Below, in pieces: positions 16,642 through 24,872 of a stretch of DNA of 64,000 nucleotides. This DNA is from CAZEWZ01 sp964516765 (lineage in GTDB: Bacteria > Bacteroidota > Bacteroidia > Flavobacteriales > UBA7430). Numbering within the stretch: the stretch's first letter is position 1; each line of letters starts with the position of its first letter. The notes beneath the pieces are model-generated. The model had not been told where the DNA came from. It saw only the letters and a program-made list of their open reading frames with translations, and did not search any database. A program made the translations under genes and the position numbers. Location: NCBI GenBank assembly GCA_964516765.1, contig CAZEWZ010000005.1, positions 1-64,000 on the forward strand, given 5' to 3'.

Positions 16642-17181
16642 ATGCAAAAAACCTCTCAACAATTTGATGTTATCATCGAAAATAGTGCCACCCTTTTTGA
16701 AAAAAAAATGAAAGATTACGGCAGTGCATGGAGAATACTAAGACTTACCTCTCTGACCGATCAAATATTTATTAAAGCTCAAAGAATTAGGACTATTGAG
16801 AATAATGGCGTGCAAAAAATTGAGGAGGGAATTACTTCAGAATTTATTGGTATTCTCAACTATTCTCTCATTGCACTTGTTCAACTAAAACACGGAGTGG
16901 CAGATCAAGCAGATATGAATCTTGCTCAAGCTTTAGAGGTGTATTCGTATTTTGCAAATGAGGCGAAAGATCTCATGGAAGCAAAGAATCATGATTATGG
17001 TGAGGCATGGCGCGAAATGCGAGTAAGTTCTTTTACCGATTTGATTCTTCAAAAGTTACTTCGTATAAGACAAATCGAAGACAATCAAGGTAGAACATTA
17101 GTTAGCGAAGGCATTGACGCCAATTATTTTGACATCGTAAATTATGCTGTATTTGCTCTAATCCATTTAAAAAACAAATAA
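16642..17181 (+). CDS. DUF1599 protein with two tandem copies of the domain
   Basis: A 179-residue soluble protein made of two homologous halves. About residues 20-90 contain KDYGSAWRILR, TDQIFIKAQRIR, GILNYSLIALVQLK. About residues 112-179 contain HDYGEAWREMR, TDLILQKLLRIR, DIVNYAVFALIHLK. This is DUF1599, also called nucleotide-modification-associated domain 1. Its role in ordinary Bacteroidota chromosomes is unknown. It is followed after 7 bases by the BT_3928-type membrane protein, a neighbourhood I recall as conserved in the phylum. Confidence 0.88.
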   Translation: MQKTSQQFDVIIENSATLFEKKMKDYGSAWRILRLTSLTDQIFIKAQRIRTIENNGVQKIEEGITSEFIGILNYSLIALVQLKHGVADQADMNLAQALEVYSYFANEAKDLMEAKNHDYGEAWREMRVSSFTDLILQKLLRIRQIEDNQGRTLVSEGIDANYFDIVNYAVFALIHLKNK

Positions 17182-17188
17182 TTCCTTT

Positions 17189-18451
17189 ATGAAAAATTTA
17201 ACCACACTTTCTAGAATTCTTGTCGGATCACTCTTCATTGTTTCAGGACTAATTAAAGCTAATGATGCTATTGGTTTCTCTTTTAAATTACATGATTATT
17301 TTGCTCCTGATGTGCTCAATATCCCTTTTTTAATTGATTACACTTACCCTCTTGCGGTTTTTATCTGTGTTGCTGAAATTATGCTAGGTTTATCTGTATT
17401 GGTGGGTGCAAAAATGCAACTCACAGCATGGTCACTATTGCTCATGATAATCTTTTTTGACGGGCTCACATTTTATTCAGCATATTTTGATAAAGTTACT
17501 GATTGTGGTTGTTTTGGAGATGCAATTAAACTGACACCTTGGGAGTCCTTTTACAAGGATGTAGTTCTTAGTGTAATGATTTTAATAATCTTTATATTCC
17601 GTTCGAAGGTTACTTATAACACCAAGAAAGAGAACATACTTTTACTTCCTATTTCACTATTATTAATTGGACTATTTAGCTATTTTATCTTGGAATGGAA
17701 TTACCCCGTTTTGTTTAGTATTATTTTATTTGTTGCTGTCCCAATTGTCAATAAATTTGTTTTAGATGATAAGCAGCAGTGGACATTAGCAGCATATGCA
17801 TTAGTTATATCTATTGGATTTACTTATCATACATATGCCCATTTGCCAATGAAAGATTATCGACCATTTTCAATTGGAAAAAATATTGTCAATGACATGA
17901 AGCTTCCTGAAAATGCAAAAATGGATGTATACAAAGATGTTTGGAAATACGAGTTTAATGGTAAGATAAATGATTATTCTACAGAAGATAAACCTTGGGA
18001 AATAGATGGAGCATTATTTGTAGATAGAATAACAAAATTGATTACAGAGGGTGACCATCCTCCAATTCATGATTTCTCCATTGAATCTGATGTGCTCGGA
18101 GATATTACAGACAGTATTCTTACTTCTCCAAATGCTTTACTTATTGTAATGTATGATCTAAGTAAGTCAAATAAAAATGCGCTACAAAAAGTTGATGCAC
18201 TAGTAAAAGATTTATCTATCCAGCAGTTATCTGTGGCTTCGATTTCTTCCACAATAGAAGAACAAATGCTAACTATTAAAGTTGAAAATGGGGTCTCATT
18301 ACCTTTCTATTTTACTGACGAAACGACACTCAAAACCATAGTTCGTTCGAATCCAGGAGTTCTTTGGTTGCAAAATGGGACAATAGTAAATAAGTGGCAT
18401 TATAATGATTTGCCTTCGTCTGAGGAATTGATCAATAAATATCTGAACTAA
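17189..18451 (+). CDS. BT_3928-family DoxX/MauE-like membrane protein
   Basis: A 420-residue inner-membrane protein. The first ~150 residues form a four-helix DoxX/MauE-like unit with an early GSLFIVSGLIKAND and a paired-Cys motif DCGCFGD (about 107-113). Two or three further membrane segments follow (about 150-225). The last ~190 residues are a soluble thioredoxin-like region (ALLIVMYDLSKSN ... VLWLQNGTIVNKW) without an obvious CxxC. The family is conserved in Bacteroidota and has no proven function; the Cys pair suggests a redox or disulphide role. In the relatives I recall, tpiA follows this gene; here a permease gene follows 2 bases later. Confidence 0.85.
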   Translation: MKNLTTLSRILVGSLFIVSGLIKANDAIGFSFKLHDYFAPDVLNIPFLIDYTYPLAVFICVAEIMLGLSVLVGAKMQLTAWSLLLMIIFFDGLTFYSAYFDKVTDCGCFGDAIKLTPWESFYKDVVLSVMILIIFIFRSKVTYNTKKENILLLPISLLLIGLFSYFILEWNYPVLFSIILFVAVPIVNKFVLDDKQQWTLAAYALVISIGFTYHTYAHLPMKDYRPFSIGKNIVNDMKLPENAKMDVYKDVWKYEFNGKINDYSTEDKPWEIDGALFVDRITKLITEGDHPPIHDFSIESDVLGDITDSILTSPNALLIVMYDLSKSNKNALQKVDALVKDLSIQQLSVASISSTIEEQMLTIKVENGVSLPFYFTDETTLKTIVRSNPGVLWLQNGTIVNKWHYNDLPSSEELINKYLN

Positions 18452-18453
18452 AA

Positions 18454-19527
18454 TTGCTAAAGAAAAGCGCATACAAACTATTATACAGCTTCAGTATTTT
18501 ATGGGGTGTAGCAAGTTTAGTTTTTTTTTTACTTTCAGTTCTCCCAGGTGATCCTTCTAGAATGATGATGGGGCAAAGAGATCAAGAAAATCTTCGATTA
18601 ATCATTCATCAGAAATATGGCTTTGACCAACCCTTAGCCAAACAATATCTTTTTTACTTGAATGATCTTTCACCTGTTTCGTTTCATTCCAAAGATATAA
18701 ATCACTTTACTAACAAAGACAATCATTCTTATTCTACTTGGATTGAAGTTCAATTGAAGTGTATCGATATATTGATAAAGTCTCCATATTTAAGATATTC
18801 ATTCGTTCAAAAAGAGAAACTTGTTTCGAGTATAATCATTGATACAATACCAAACACCTTTTTATTAGCCATTTCTGCCATGTCCTTAGCAATTATTCTT
18901 GGGATTTCCCTTGGTATTATAGCCGCCGTGCATCAGAATAAATTCATTGATCATTTTCTTTCTACTATTTCGGTATTTGGCATGGCTTTACCCTCGTTTT
19001 TTGCAGCTGTTATTGTAGCTTGGCTGTTTGGTTATGTTTTGCATGAATATACGGGTCTTTCAATGACAGGAAGTTTATATGAAGTAGATGATTATGGTCG
19101 GGGACAGACTAGGGTTTGGTCTAATTTAATTTTACCTACAATAACCCTGGGGATTAGACCCTTGGCGGTCATTATGCAACTTACTAGAAACTCTCTTCTC
19201 GATATTCTAAATGAAGATTATATTAGGACTGCAAAAGCAAAAGGTTTATCTCATACTCGGGTTCTGTTTGTTCATGCGCTACCAAATGCCTTAAACCCAA
19301 TTATTACTGCAGCTTCCGGATGGTTAGCATCTATGTTGGCTGGAGCTGTTTTTATAGAATATATATTTGGATGGAATGGTATTGGAAAAGAAATTGTTTC
19401 TGCATTAAATTTCCTAGACCTTCCGCTAGTTATGGGTTCTGTATTAACCATTTCTGCATGTTTTATCGTAATAACATTACTCACAGACATTATTTATTAC
19501 ATAATAGATCCTCGAATAAGAAATTAG
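18454..19527 (+). CDS. ABC transporter permease of the OppB/DppB type
   Basis: A 357-residue inner-membrane permease. TM1 with GVASLVFFLLSVLPGDPSRM at the N-terminus is followed by a long periplasmic loop (about 40-130), then five more membrane helices. The EAA loop EDYIRTAKAKGLSHTRVLFVHALPNA (residues split about 250-275) contacts the ATPase, and GAVFIEYIFGWNGIGKE is typical of OppB. The family imports peptides or nickel. The only start consistent with TM1 is a TTG at 18454; the next Met would remove the first helix. No partner permease, ATPase or binding protein gene is adjacent, so its complex must be encoded elsewhere. Confidence 0.88.
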   Translation: MLKKSAYKLLYSFSILWGVASLVFFLLSVLPGDPSRMMMGQRDQENLRLIIHQKYGFDQPLAKQYLFYLNDLSPVSFHSKDINHFTNKDNHSYSTWIEVQLKCIDILIKSPYLRYSFVQKEKLVSSIIIDTIPNTFLLAISAMSLAIILGISLGIIAAVHQNKFIDHFLSTISVFGMALPSFFAAVIVAWLFGYVLHEYTGLSMTGSLYEVDDYGRGQTRVWSNLILPTITLGIRPLAVIMQLTRNSLLDILNEDYIRTAKAKGLSHTRVLFVHALPNALNPIITAASGWLASMLAGAVFIEYIFGWNGIGKEIVSALNFLDLPLVMGSVLTISACFIVITLLTDIIYYIIDPRIRN

Positions 19528-19600
19528 TCTAATTTCATACTTAAATTATATTTTATCAAAAGCATTATTTTATCATTTAGGTCTTAGACATATTTTAGTT

Positions 19601-19608
19601 TAAATTTG
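19601..19608 (+). promoter_or_regulatory. Candidate -7 element (TAAATTTG) of ettA
   Basis: An exact TAnnTTTG match 23 bases before the ettA ATG, in a 104-base gap. The -33 element is not clear. Confidence 0.45.
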
Positions 19609-19631
19609 CTTAAATAAATTTTATACAAAAT

Positions 19632-21317
19632 ATGTCAGACGATAAAAAAATTATTTTTGGAATGCACAAGGTGTCAAAATCGATTCCTAGTGGTAAGACC
19701 ATTATCAAAAATATAAATCTTTCTTTCTTCTATGGTGCCAAAATCGGAATTATAGGTTTAAATGGTTCCGGTAAATCATCCTTGCTTAAAATCATTGCAG
19801 GAATTGACAAAGATTTTAAGGGTGAGGTATATTCTGACAATGAATTTAGTTTAGGACTTTTAGAGCAAGAGCCTATTCTTGATGATTGTAAAACTGTCAT
19901 GGAAATTGTCCGTGAAGGAGTTCAAGACATTGTAGATGTATTAGATGAATTTAATGTCATTAACGATAAATTTACTAGACCCGACGTAATGGATGACCCC
20001 GTTGCTTTCCAAAAGCTAATTGATCGCCAAGGAGAACTTCAAGATATAATTGATGCAAGAGGAGCTTGGGAACTTGATAGTAAGCTAGAGAGAGCTATGG
20101 ATGCCCTTAGGACTCCAGATGGAAATGAGTCCATTAAAAATCTTTCTGGAGGAGAACGGCGACGTGTTGCATTATGTAGATTATTGTTAAAGGCCCCAGA
20201 TGTTTTATTATTGGATGAACCAACTAATCACTTGGATGCAGAATCTGTGCATTGGCTAGAACAGCATTTACAAAAATATAAGGGAACCGTAATTGCAATT
20301 ACACACGACAGGTATTTCTTAGACAACGTAGCGGGTTGGATTCTTGAATTAGATCGTGGAGAAGGAATTCCTTGGCAGGGAAATTATTCTTCTTGGTTAG
20401 AACAAAAATCAAAAAGATTAGCACAAGAAGACAATGATGCCACAAAAAGACAAAAGACATTAGAACGAGAATTAGAATGGGTGCGTATGGCTCCAAAGGC
20501 GAGGCACACAAAAAGTAAAGCTCGTCTAAATAATTACCAACAATTATTGGCACAAGAAACCAAGGATAAAGAAAGAAAATTAGAAATATTTATTCCATCC
20601 GGCCCTCGTTTAGGGACTAATGTGATTGATGCGAAAAATGTAAAAAAAGGCTTTGGTGATAAACTTTTGTATGGAGATTTGAATTTCACTTTACCACCTG
20701 CAGGTATTGTTGGTATTATCGGCCCAAATGGTGCAGGAAAGACCACTATGTTTAAAATGATTATGGGTTTAGATAGACCTGATTCAGGATCTTTCGAGAT
20801 AGGTGAAACCGTTAAAGTAGCTTATGTAGATCAGCAACATGACTCCATTAACGATGAAAAAACCGTTTGGGAAAATATATCTGACGGATTAGAAAGTGTT
20901 GAATTAGGTGGGGTTAAGCTCAATTCAAGAGCTTATGTTTCTCGATTTAACTTTAGTGGACAAGACCAGAACAAAAAAGTGAAGGTACTATCTGGGGGAG
21001 AGAGAAATAGACTTCACTTAGCTATGGCTCTGAAACAAGAGGGTAATGTTCTACTTTTAGATGAGCCGACTAATGACTTAGATGTTAATACCCTTAGAGC
21101 TCTTGAAGAAGGACTTGAGAACTTCGCAGGATGTGCAGTAATTATTTCTCATGACAGATGGTTCTTAGATAGAGTCTGTACTCATATACTAGCTTTTGAA
21201 GGAAATTCAGAAGTGTATTATTTTGAAGGAGGCTATTCCGAATATGAAGAAAATAAACTGAAACGACAGGGGATTTCCGAACCAAAAAGAATCCGTTATA
21301 AAAAATTAATAGATTAA
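19632..21317 (+). CDS. ettA: Energy-dependent translational throttle protein EttA (ABC-F ATPase)
   Basis: A 561-residue soluble ABC-F protein with two nucleotide-binding domains and no membrane segment. NBD1 has GLNGSGKS, LSGGERRR and LLLDEPTNHLD; NBD2 has GPNGAGKT, LSGGERNR and LLLDEPTNDLD. The inter-domain linker (about 245-320) includes RMAPKARHTKSKARLNNY, the P-site tRNA interaction motif. The length fits EttA (about 555 residues). EttA binds the ribosomal E site and gates the first elongation step according to ATP/ADP. The stop overlaps the bshB1 ATG by one base. Confidence 0.95.
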   Translation: MSDDKKIIFGMHKVSKSIPSGKTIIKNINLSFFYGAKIGIIGLNGSGKSSLLKIIAGIDKDFKGEVYSDNEFSLGLLEQEPILDDCKTVMEIVREGVQDIVDVLDEFNVINDKFTRPDVMDDPVAFQKLIDRQGELQDIIDARGAWELDSKLERAMDALRTPDGNESIKNLSGGERRRVALCRLLLKAPDVLLLDEPTNHLDAESVHWLEQHLQKYKGTVIAITHDRYFLDNVAGWILELDRGEGIPWQGNYSSWLEQKSKRLAQEDNDATKRQKTLERELEWVRMAPKARHTKSKARLNNYQQLLAQETKDKERKLEIFIPSGPRLGTNVIDAKNVKKGFGDKLLYGDLNFTLPPAGIVGIIGPNGAGKTTMFKMIMGLDRPDSGSFEIGETVKVAYVDQQHDSINDEKTVWENISDGLESVELGGVKLNSRAYVSRFNFSGQDQNKKVKVLSGGERNRLHLAMALKQEGNVLLLDEPTNDLDVNTLRALEEGLENFAGCAVIISHDRWFLDRVCTHILAFEGNSEVYYFEGGYSEYEENKLKRQGISEPKRIRYKKLID

Positions 21318-22042
21318 TGATTTCCAAAATTGACATCTTAGCGTTTGGTGCTCATCCCGACGATATTGAGTTAAGTTGTGCGGGAACTATTCTCAAGCAT
21401 ATTAATTTAGGTATGTCCGTGGGAGCAATCGATTTAACTGAAGGCGAACTTAGTACAAGAGGTACATTAGATTCTCGCGCAAAGGAAACTAAAGAGGCCA
21501 GCCGATTAATGGGATTAAAATTTCGTCATAATTTAAAAATTGAAGACGGATTTGTTGACACAAATAACAGAAAACATCAGTTAGAAATCATTAAATTCAT
21601 TCGTCACTATAAACCTGAAATCGTTTTATGTAACGCAACACACGACAGACATCCTGACCACGCACAAGCATCTGAGCTTATTTCAAAGTCGTGTTTTTTG
21701 TCTGGATTAATAAAATTAGAATCCGATTTTAATGGTAAACTACAAGATTCCTGGAGACCAAAACAGGTTATTCATTACATACAATGGGAAAGCATTAAGC
21801 CCGATTTCTTGATAGACATTAGTGATTTTATGGAAAAAAAGCTAGAGATTGTAAATGCCTATGAATCTCAGTTCTTCAACCCAAGATCAGTTGAACCAGA
21901 AACACCAATTTCAAGTCAACAATTTATAAATAGTGTCAGGTATAGAGCGGCAGATTTTGGAAGATTATTAGGAGTAGATTATGCCGAAGGTTTTACTAGC
22001 GACAAACTAATTGGTTTGAAACATTTACAAGATTTGATATAA
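21317..22042 (+). CDS. bshB1: Bacillithiol biosynthesis deacetylase BshB1
   Basis: A 241-residue zinc-dependent LmbE/PIG-L deacetylase. AHPDDIE (His 13, Asp 15/16) and DRHPDH (about 111-116) supply the metal and catalytic residues. The C-terminal NPRSVEPETPIS and YRAADFGRLLGVDYAEGF stretches are specific to BshB1. The enzyme removes acetate from GlcNAc-malate on the route to the low-molecular-weight thiol bacillithiol, so this organism probably makes bacillithiol. bshA and bshC are not in the window. Translation is coupled to ettA by TAATG. Confidence 0.93.
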   Translation: MISKIDILAFGAHPDDIELSCAGTILKHINLGMSVGAIDLTEGELSTRGTLDSRAKETKEASRLMGLKFRHNLKIEDGFVDTNNRKHQLEIIKFIRHYKPEIVLCNATHDRHPDHAQASELISKSCFLSGLIKLESDFNGKLQDSWRPKQVIHYIQWESIKPDFLIDISDFMEKKLEIVNAYESQFFNPRSVEPETPISSQQFINSVRYRAADFGRLLGVDYAEGFTSDKLIGLKHLQDLI

Positions 22043-22046
22043 TTAG

Positions 22047-22646
22047 TTACTTAACACTCAAATCCAAGCACTTTTTAGCATCTAAATAACCTAAAAACTT
22101 GTCGCCAGATTCTATTTTACCCACCCCTGAAGGAGTTCCTGTATATATTAAATCTCCTTTTTTAAGCGTCATAAACTTAGAAACATAAGCAATGATTGTA
22201 TCAATATCAAAAATCATTTGGTTAGGGTTTCCTACCTGAACTTTTTCCCCATTTTTAAGGAGATAAAAATCTAGTGAGTTCAAAGAATTTTTAAACTGCC
22301 ATTGACCTATAGGAGCAGAATAATCAAAAGCTTTTGCAATTTCCCAAGGGTATCCATTGCGTTTGCATTCTAATTGAAGATCTCTGGCTGTCAAGTCCAA
22401 ACCAATAGTAACTTCTTCGTAATACTTGTTTGCAAATTTACTAGATATAGATTTACCAACTTTGCAAATTTTGACAACAAACTCAAGTTCATAATGTATA
22501 TTGTTGCTAAATGGGGGTAAGTAAAATATGTTTGTTCTCAACAATGCGGTATCTGGTTTTACAAAAAATAAAGGATTTTCAGTTAAAGGATTGTTTAATT
22601 CCTTGGCGTGTTGAGCATAATTTCTTCCAATACAGATGATTTTCAT
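22047..22646 (-). CDS. Fumarylacetoacetate hydrolase-family protein
   Basis: A 199-residue protein of the FAH superfamily, close to the minimum catalytic size. GRNYAQHAKE is the N-terminal motif; HYELEFV contributes metal-binding glutamates; GLDLTARDLQ follows; and GDLIYTGTPSGVGKI is the conserved C-terminal loop. Members hydrolyse or decarboxylate acylpyruvates and oxaloacetate; small ones like this are often acylpyruvase or oxaloacetate decarboxylase. The substrate is not fixed by the sequence. Its ATG overlaps the stop of the exonuclease gene upstream by 4 bases (ATGA), so they are coupled. Confidence 0.88.
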   Translation of the reverse strand: MKIICIGRNYAQHAKELNNPLTENPLFFVKPDTALLRTNIFYLPPFSNNIHYELEFVVKICKVGKSISSKFANKYYEEVTIGLDLTARDLQLECKRNGYPWEIAKAFDYSAPIGQWQFKNSLNSLDFYLLKNGEKVQVGNPNQMIFDIDTIIAYVSKFMTLKKGDLIYTGTPSGVGKIESGDKFLGYLDAKKCLDLSVK

Positions 22647-23413
22647 GAATTAAAATTTCGGAGTTTGATGGAGGTCAAAACTTTTTTGGTGTACATGGGG
22701 AAATCCGCATTTTGCATCCAGGAATAATAGCCGGGCTCTTTCGCTAGAATATCGACAACTTTTTTACCCTTGTGTTTCCCGAAATTAAAAATTTCATCTC
22801 CTTCAGCATTAAATTTAATCATACCCGCCAAGTCGACATTTACTTGGGTTGGTTGTGTAAACATTGCCAGAGATTCAGAATCGGCATCTAGGGCATCATA
22901 GCGAGTCACCTGAGCCATTAAAATCTCTAATGTTGCTCTTGTGTCAGATTCGGCTCCATGAGCACCAATAAGCTCTTTGTTACAGTAAAACTTATATGCA
23001 GCTGTCAATGTCCTTGGTTCCATTTTGAAAAAAACAGATTGTACATCAATGGAACGTCTGTTTTTCATATCGAAATCGATACCTGATCTAAGAAATTCTT
23101 CAGCAATCAAAGGTAAATCAAAACGATTTGAATTATATCCAGACAGATCTGCATCTTTTATAAATTGATAAATTTCTTTAGAAAAGTGTTTGAATAATGG
23201 GAGAGCTGCAACCATATCGTCAGTGATTCCATGAATGTCAGATGACTCCTTTGGAATTGGCATACCTGGATTAATCCTCCATGTTTTGGTCGTCTCTGTC
23301 CCATCTATCTCTAGCTTGATTACACAAATTTCTACAATTTTATCTTTTGCTACTTGAATTCCAGTGGTTTCAAGATCAAAAAAAGCCAATGGCCTGCTGA
23401 GTTTTAAGTTCAT
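22643..23413 (-). CDS. DnaQ-like DEDDh 3'-5' exonuclease
   Basis: A 256-residue exonuclease with FFDLETTG (Exo I), SGYNSNRFDLPLI (Exo II) and a late HGAESDTRATLEIL with the Exo III His/Asp. This is the DEDDh set of DNA polymerase III epsilon and related nucleases. A C-terminal segment (about 207-250, FNFGKHKGKKVVDI followed by YYSWM) is the small extra domain seen in Bacteroidota members. It could be the proofreading subunit or a stand-alone repair nuclease. It is in an operon with the FAH gene, 14 bases after the E2 gene. Confidence 0.9.
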   Translation of the reverse strand: MNLKLSRPLAFFDLETTGIQVAKDKIVEICVIKLEIDGTETTKTWRINPGMPIPKESSDIHGITDDMVAALPLFKHFSKEIYQFIKDADLSGYNSNRFDLPLIAEEFLRSGIDFDMKNRRSIDVQSVFFKMEPRTLTAAYKFYCNKELIGAHGAESDTRATLEILMAQVTRYDALDADSESLAMFTQPTQVNVDLAGMIKFNAEGDEIFNFGKHKGKKVVDILAKEPGYYSWMQNADFPMYTKKVLTSIKLRNFNS

Positions 23414-23427
23414 TAGAATTGAGATAA

Positions 23428-24789
23428 TTAAATAGACATGTTTTTATCAAAAGCCTCCAAATAGTCTGCAAACCTTCTCAAGAAAGAACCACCTAGAGAG
23501 CCATCAACAACTCTATGGTCGTAAGAAAGAGAACAGAACATCTTGTATCGAATTGCAATAATATCACCCATTTCGGTTTCCATCACCGCAGGTTTTTTTA
23601 CAATTGCTCCTACAGCCATAATAGCAACTTGAGGTTGGTTTATAATGGGTGTTCCCATAATATTTCCAAATCCCCCAACATTTGTTAACGTGAAAGTTCC
23701 TCCGGAAATCTCATCGGGCATTAATTCGTTAGAACGAGCTCGTTTTGCAAGATCATTGATAGTTTTGGTTAAACCAATTATATTTTTTTGATCTGCATCT
23801 TTAATAACTGGTACAATGAGGTTCCCTGAGGGAAGGGCAGCAGCAATTCCAATATTTATATGTTTTCTTTTAATAATATTTGTGCCGCTAACCGCAATAT
23901 TGATCATGGGGAAATCTTTAATTGCTTTCACAACTGCATCAATGAATATCGGAGTAAAAGTAATTTTCTGACCTTCTTTCTTGAGGAAATCATCTTTAAT
24001 AGAATTTCTCCAAAGAACAATATTGGTTACATCAGCTTCCACAAAAGATGTGACATGAGGAGAGACTTTCTTTGACATTACCATGTGGTTTGCTATCATC
24101 TTTCTCATACGGTCCATCTCGATTATTTCATCTCCTTCCATGGTGGGAACGTTATCCGGAGAATGAGAAACAAGCGGTAGGCTTAATGATTTTGAAGAAA
24201 CTTTAATAGTTTCCTGAAGTGTATTAGGCTTTGAGGAACGGTTCATCAGGTAAGCCAACATGTCTTTCTTAGTCACTCTACCATTCTTACCAGAACCAAC
24301 AATTACGTCTAATTCTCCTACTTCAATATCTTCTTCTTTTGCAATTGAAAGAACCAATGGAGAATAAAACTTATTAGAGTTGCTGACATTGGAAATAGGC
24401 GTAATTTCCATAACATTGTCTGTCAATTCTTTTATCACTTCTTCAGGATGCATAGCATCACTTTCTGATGAAAATGCTTGAGTAGCAGAAGAGACCTTAC
24501 TGCCAGAGTTGGCATTTAATGATTTAATAATATTAAGGGCATCACTAGCTTCGGTTTCAATAATGGCGATCGCTTCACCAACTTTAACAACATCATCTTC
24601 GTTGTAAAGAATTTCAATCAAAATTCCTTCAACAGCTGAAGGAACTTCAGAGTCAACTTTATCAGTAGCGATTTCTAAAACGGATTCATCTACTTCGATG
24701 GAATCACCAACTACTTTTAACCATTTGATTACGGTAGCTTCAGCGACACTTTCACCCATTTTTGGCATTATTAATTCAACCTTTGCCAT
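23428..24789 (-). CDS. 2-oxoacid dehydrogenase E2 (dihydrolipoyl acyltransferase)
   Basis: A 453-residue E2 subunit. The N-terminal lipoyl domain (about 1-80) has EIATDKVDSEVPS with the lipoylated Lys. A Ser-rich linker leads to a peripheral-subunit-binding domain (about 145-182, SPLVLSIAKEE ... GRVTKKDMLAYL). The catalytic domain ends with SYDHRVVDGSLGG, the His-x3-Asp-Gly active site. Single lipoyl domain and linker composition resemble branched-chain or generic flavobacterial E2; the acyl substrate is not certain. E1 and E3 genes are not adjacent. The start at 24789 is fixed by MAKVELIMPKMGE and a good promoter whose -7 element covers the alternative upstream start. Confidence 0.9.
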   Translation of the reverse strand: MAKVELIMPKMGESVAEATVIKWLKVVGDSIEVDESVLEIATDKVDSEVPSAVEGILIEILYNEDDVVKVGEAIAIIETEASDALNIIKSLNANSGSKVSSATQAFSSESDAMHPEEVIKELTDNVMEITPISNVSNSNKFYSPLVLSIAKEEDIEVGELDVIVGSGKNGRVTKKDMLAYLMNRSSKPNTLQETIKVSSKSLSLPLVSHSPDNVPTMEGDEIIEMDRMRKMIANHMVMSKKVSPHVTSFVEADVTNIVLWRNSIKDDFLKKEGQKITFTPIFIDAVVKAIKDFPMINIAVSGTNIIKRKHINIGIAAALPSGNLIVPVIKDADQKNIIGLTKTINDLAKRARSNELMPDEISGGTFTLTNVGGFGNIMGTPIINQPQVAIMAVGAIVKKPAVMETEMGDIIAIRYKMFCSLSYDHRVVDGSLGGSFLRRFADYLEAFDKNMSI

Positions 24790-24825
24790 ATGTAACCCTC
24801 TTTTTTTATTGTAAAATATAAGTAA

Positions 24826-24855
24826 CAAATATACAATAAATGGACTTGATTACAA
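24826..24855 (-). promoter_or_regulatory. Promoter of the E2-exonuclease-FAH operon
   Basis: On the minus strand, ATTG ending at 24853, an exact 19-base spacer and TATATTTG (24833-24826) match the Bacteroidota consensus. The start codon follows 36 bases downstream. Confidence 0.7.
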
Positions 24856-24872
24856 TAATACATCAGGTTCTA

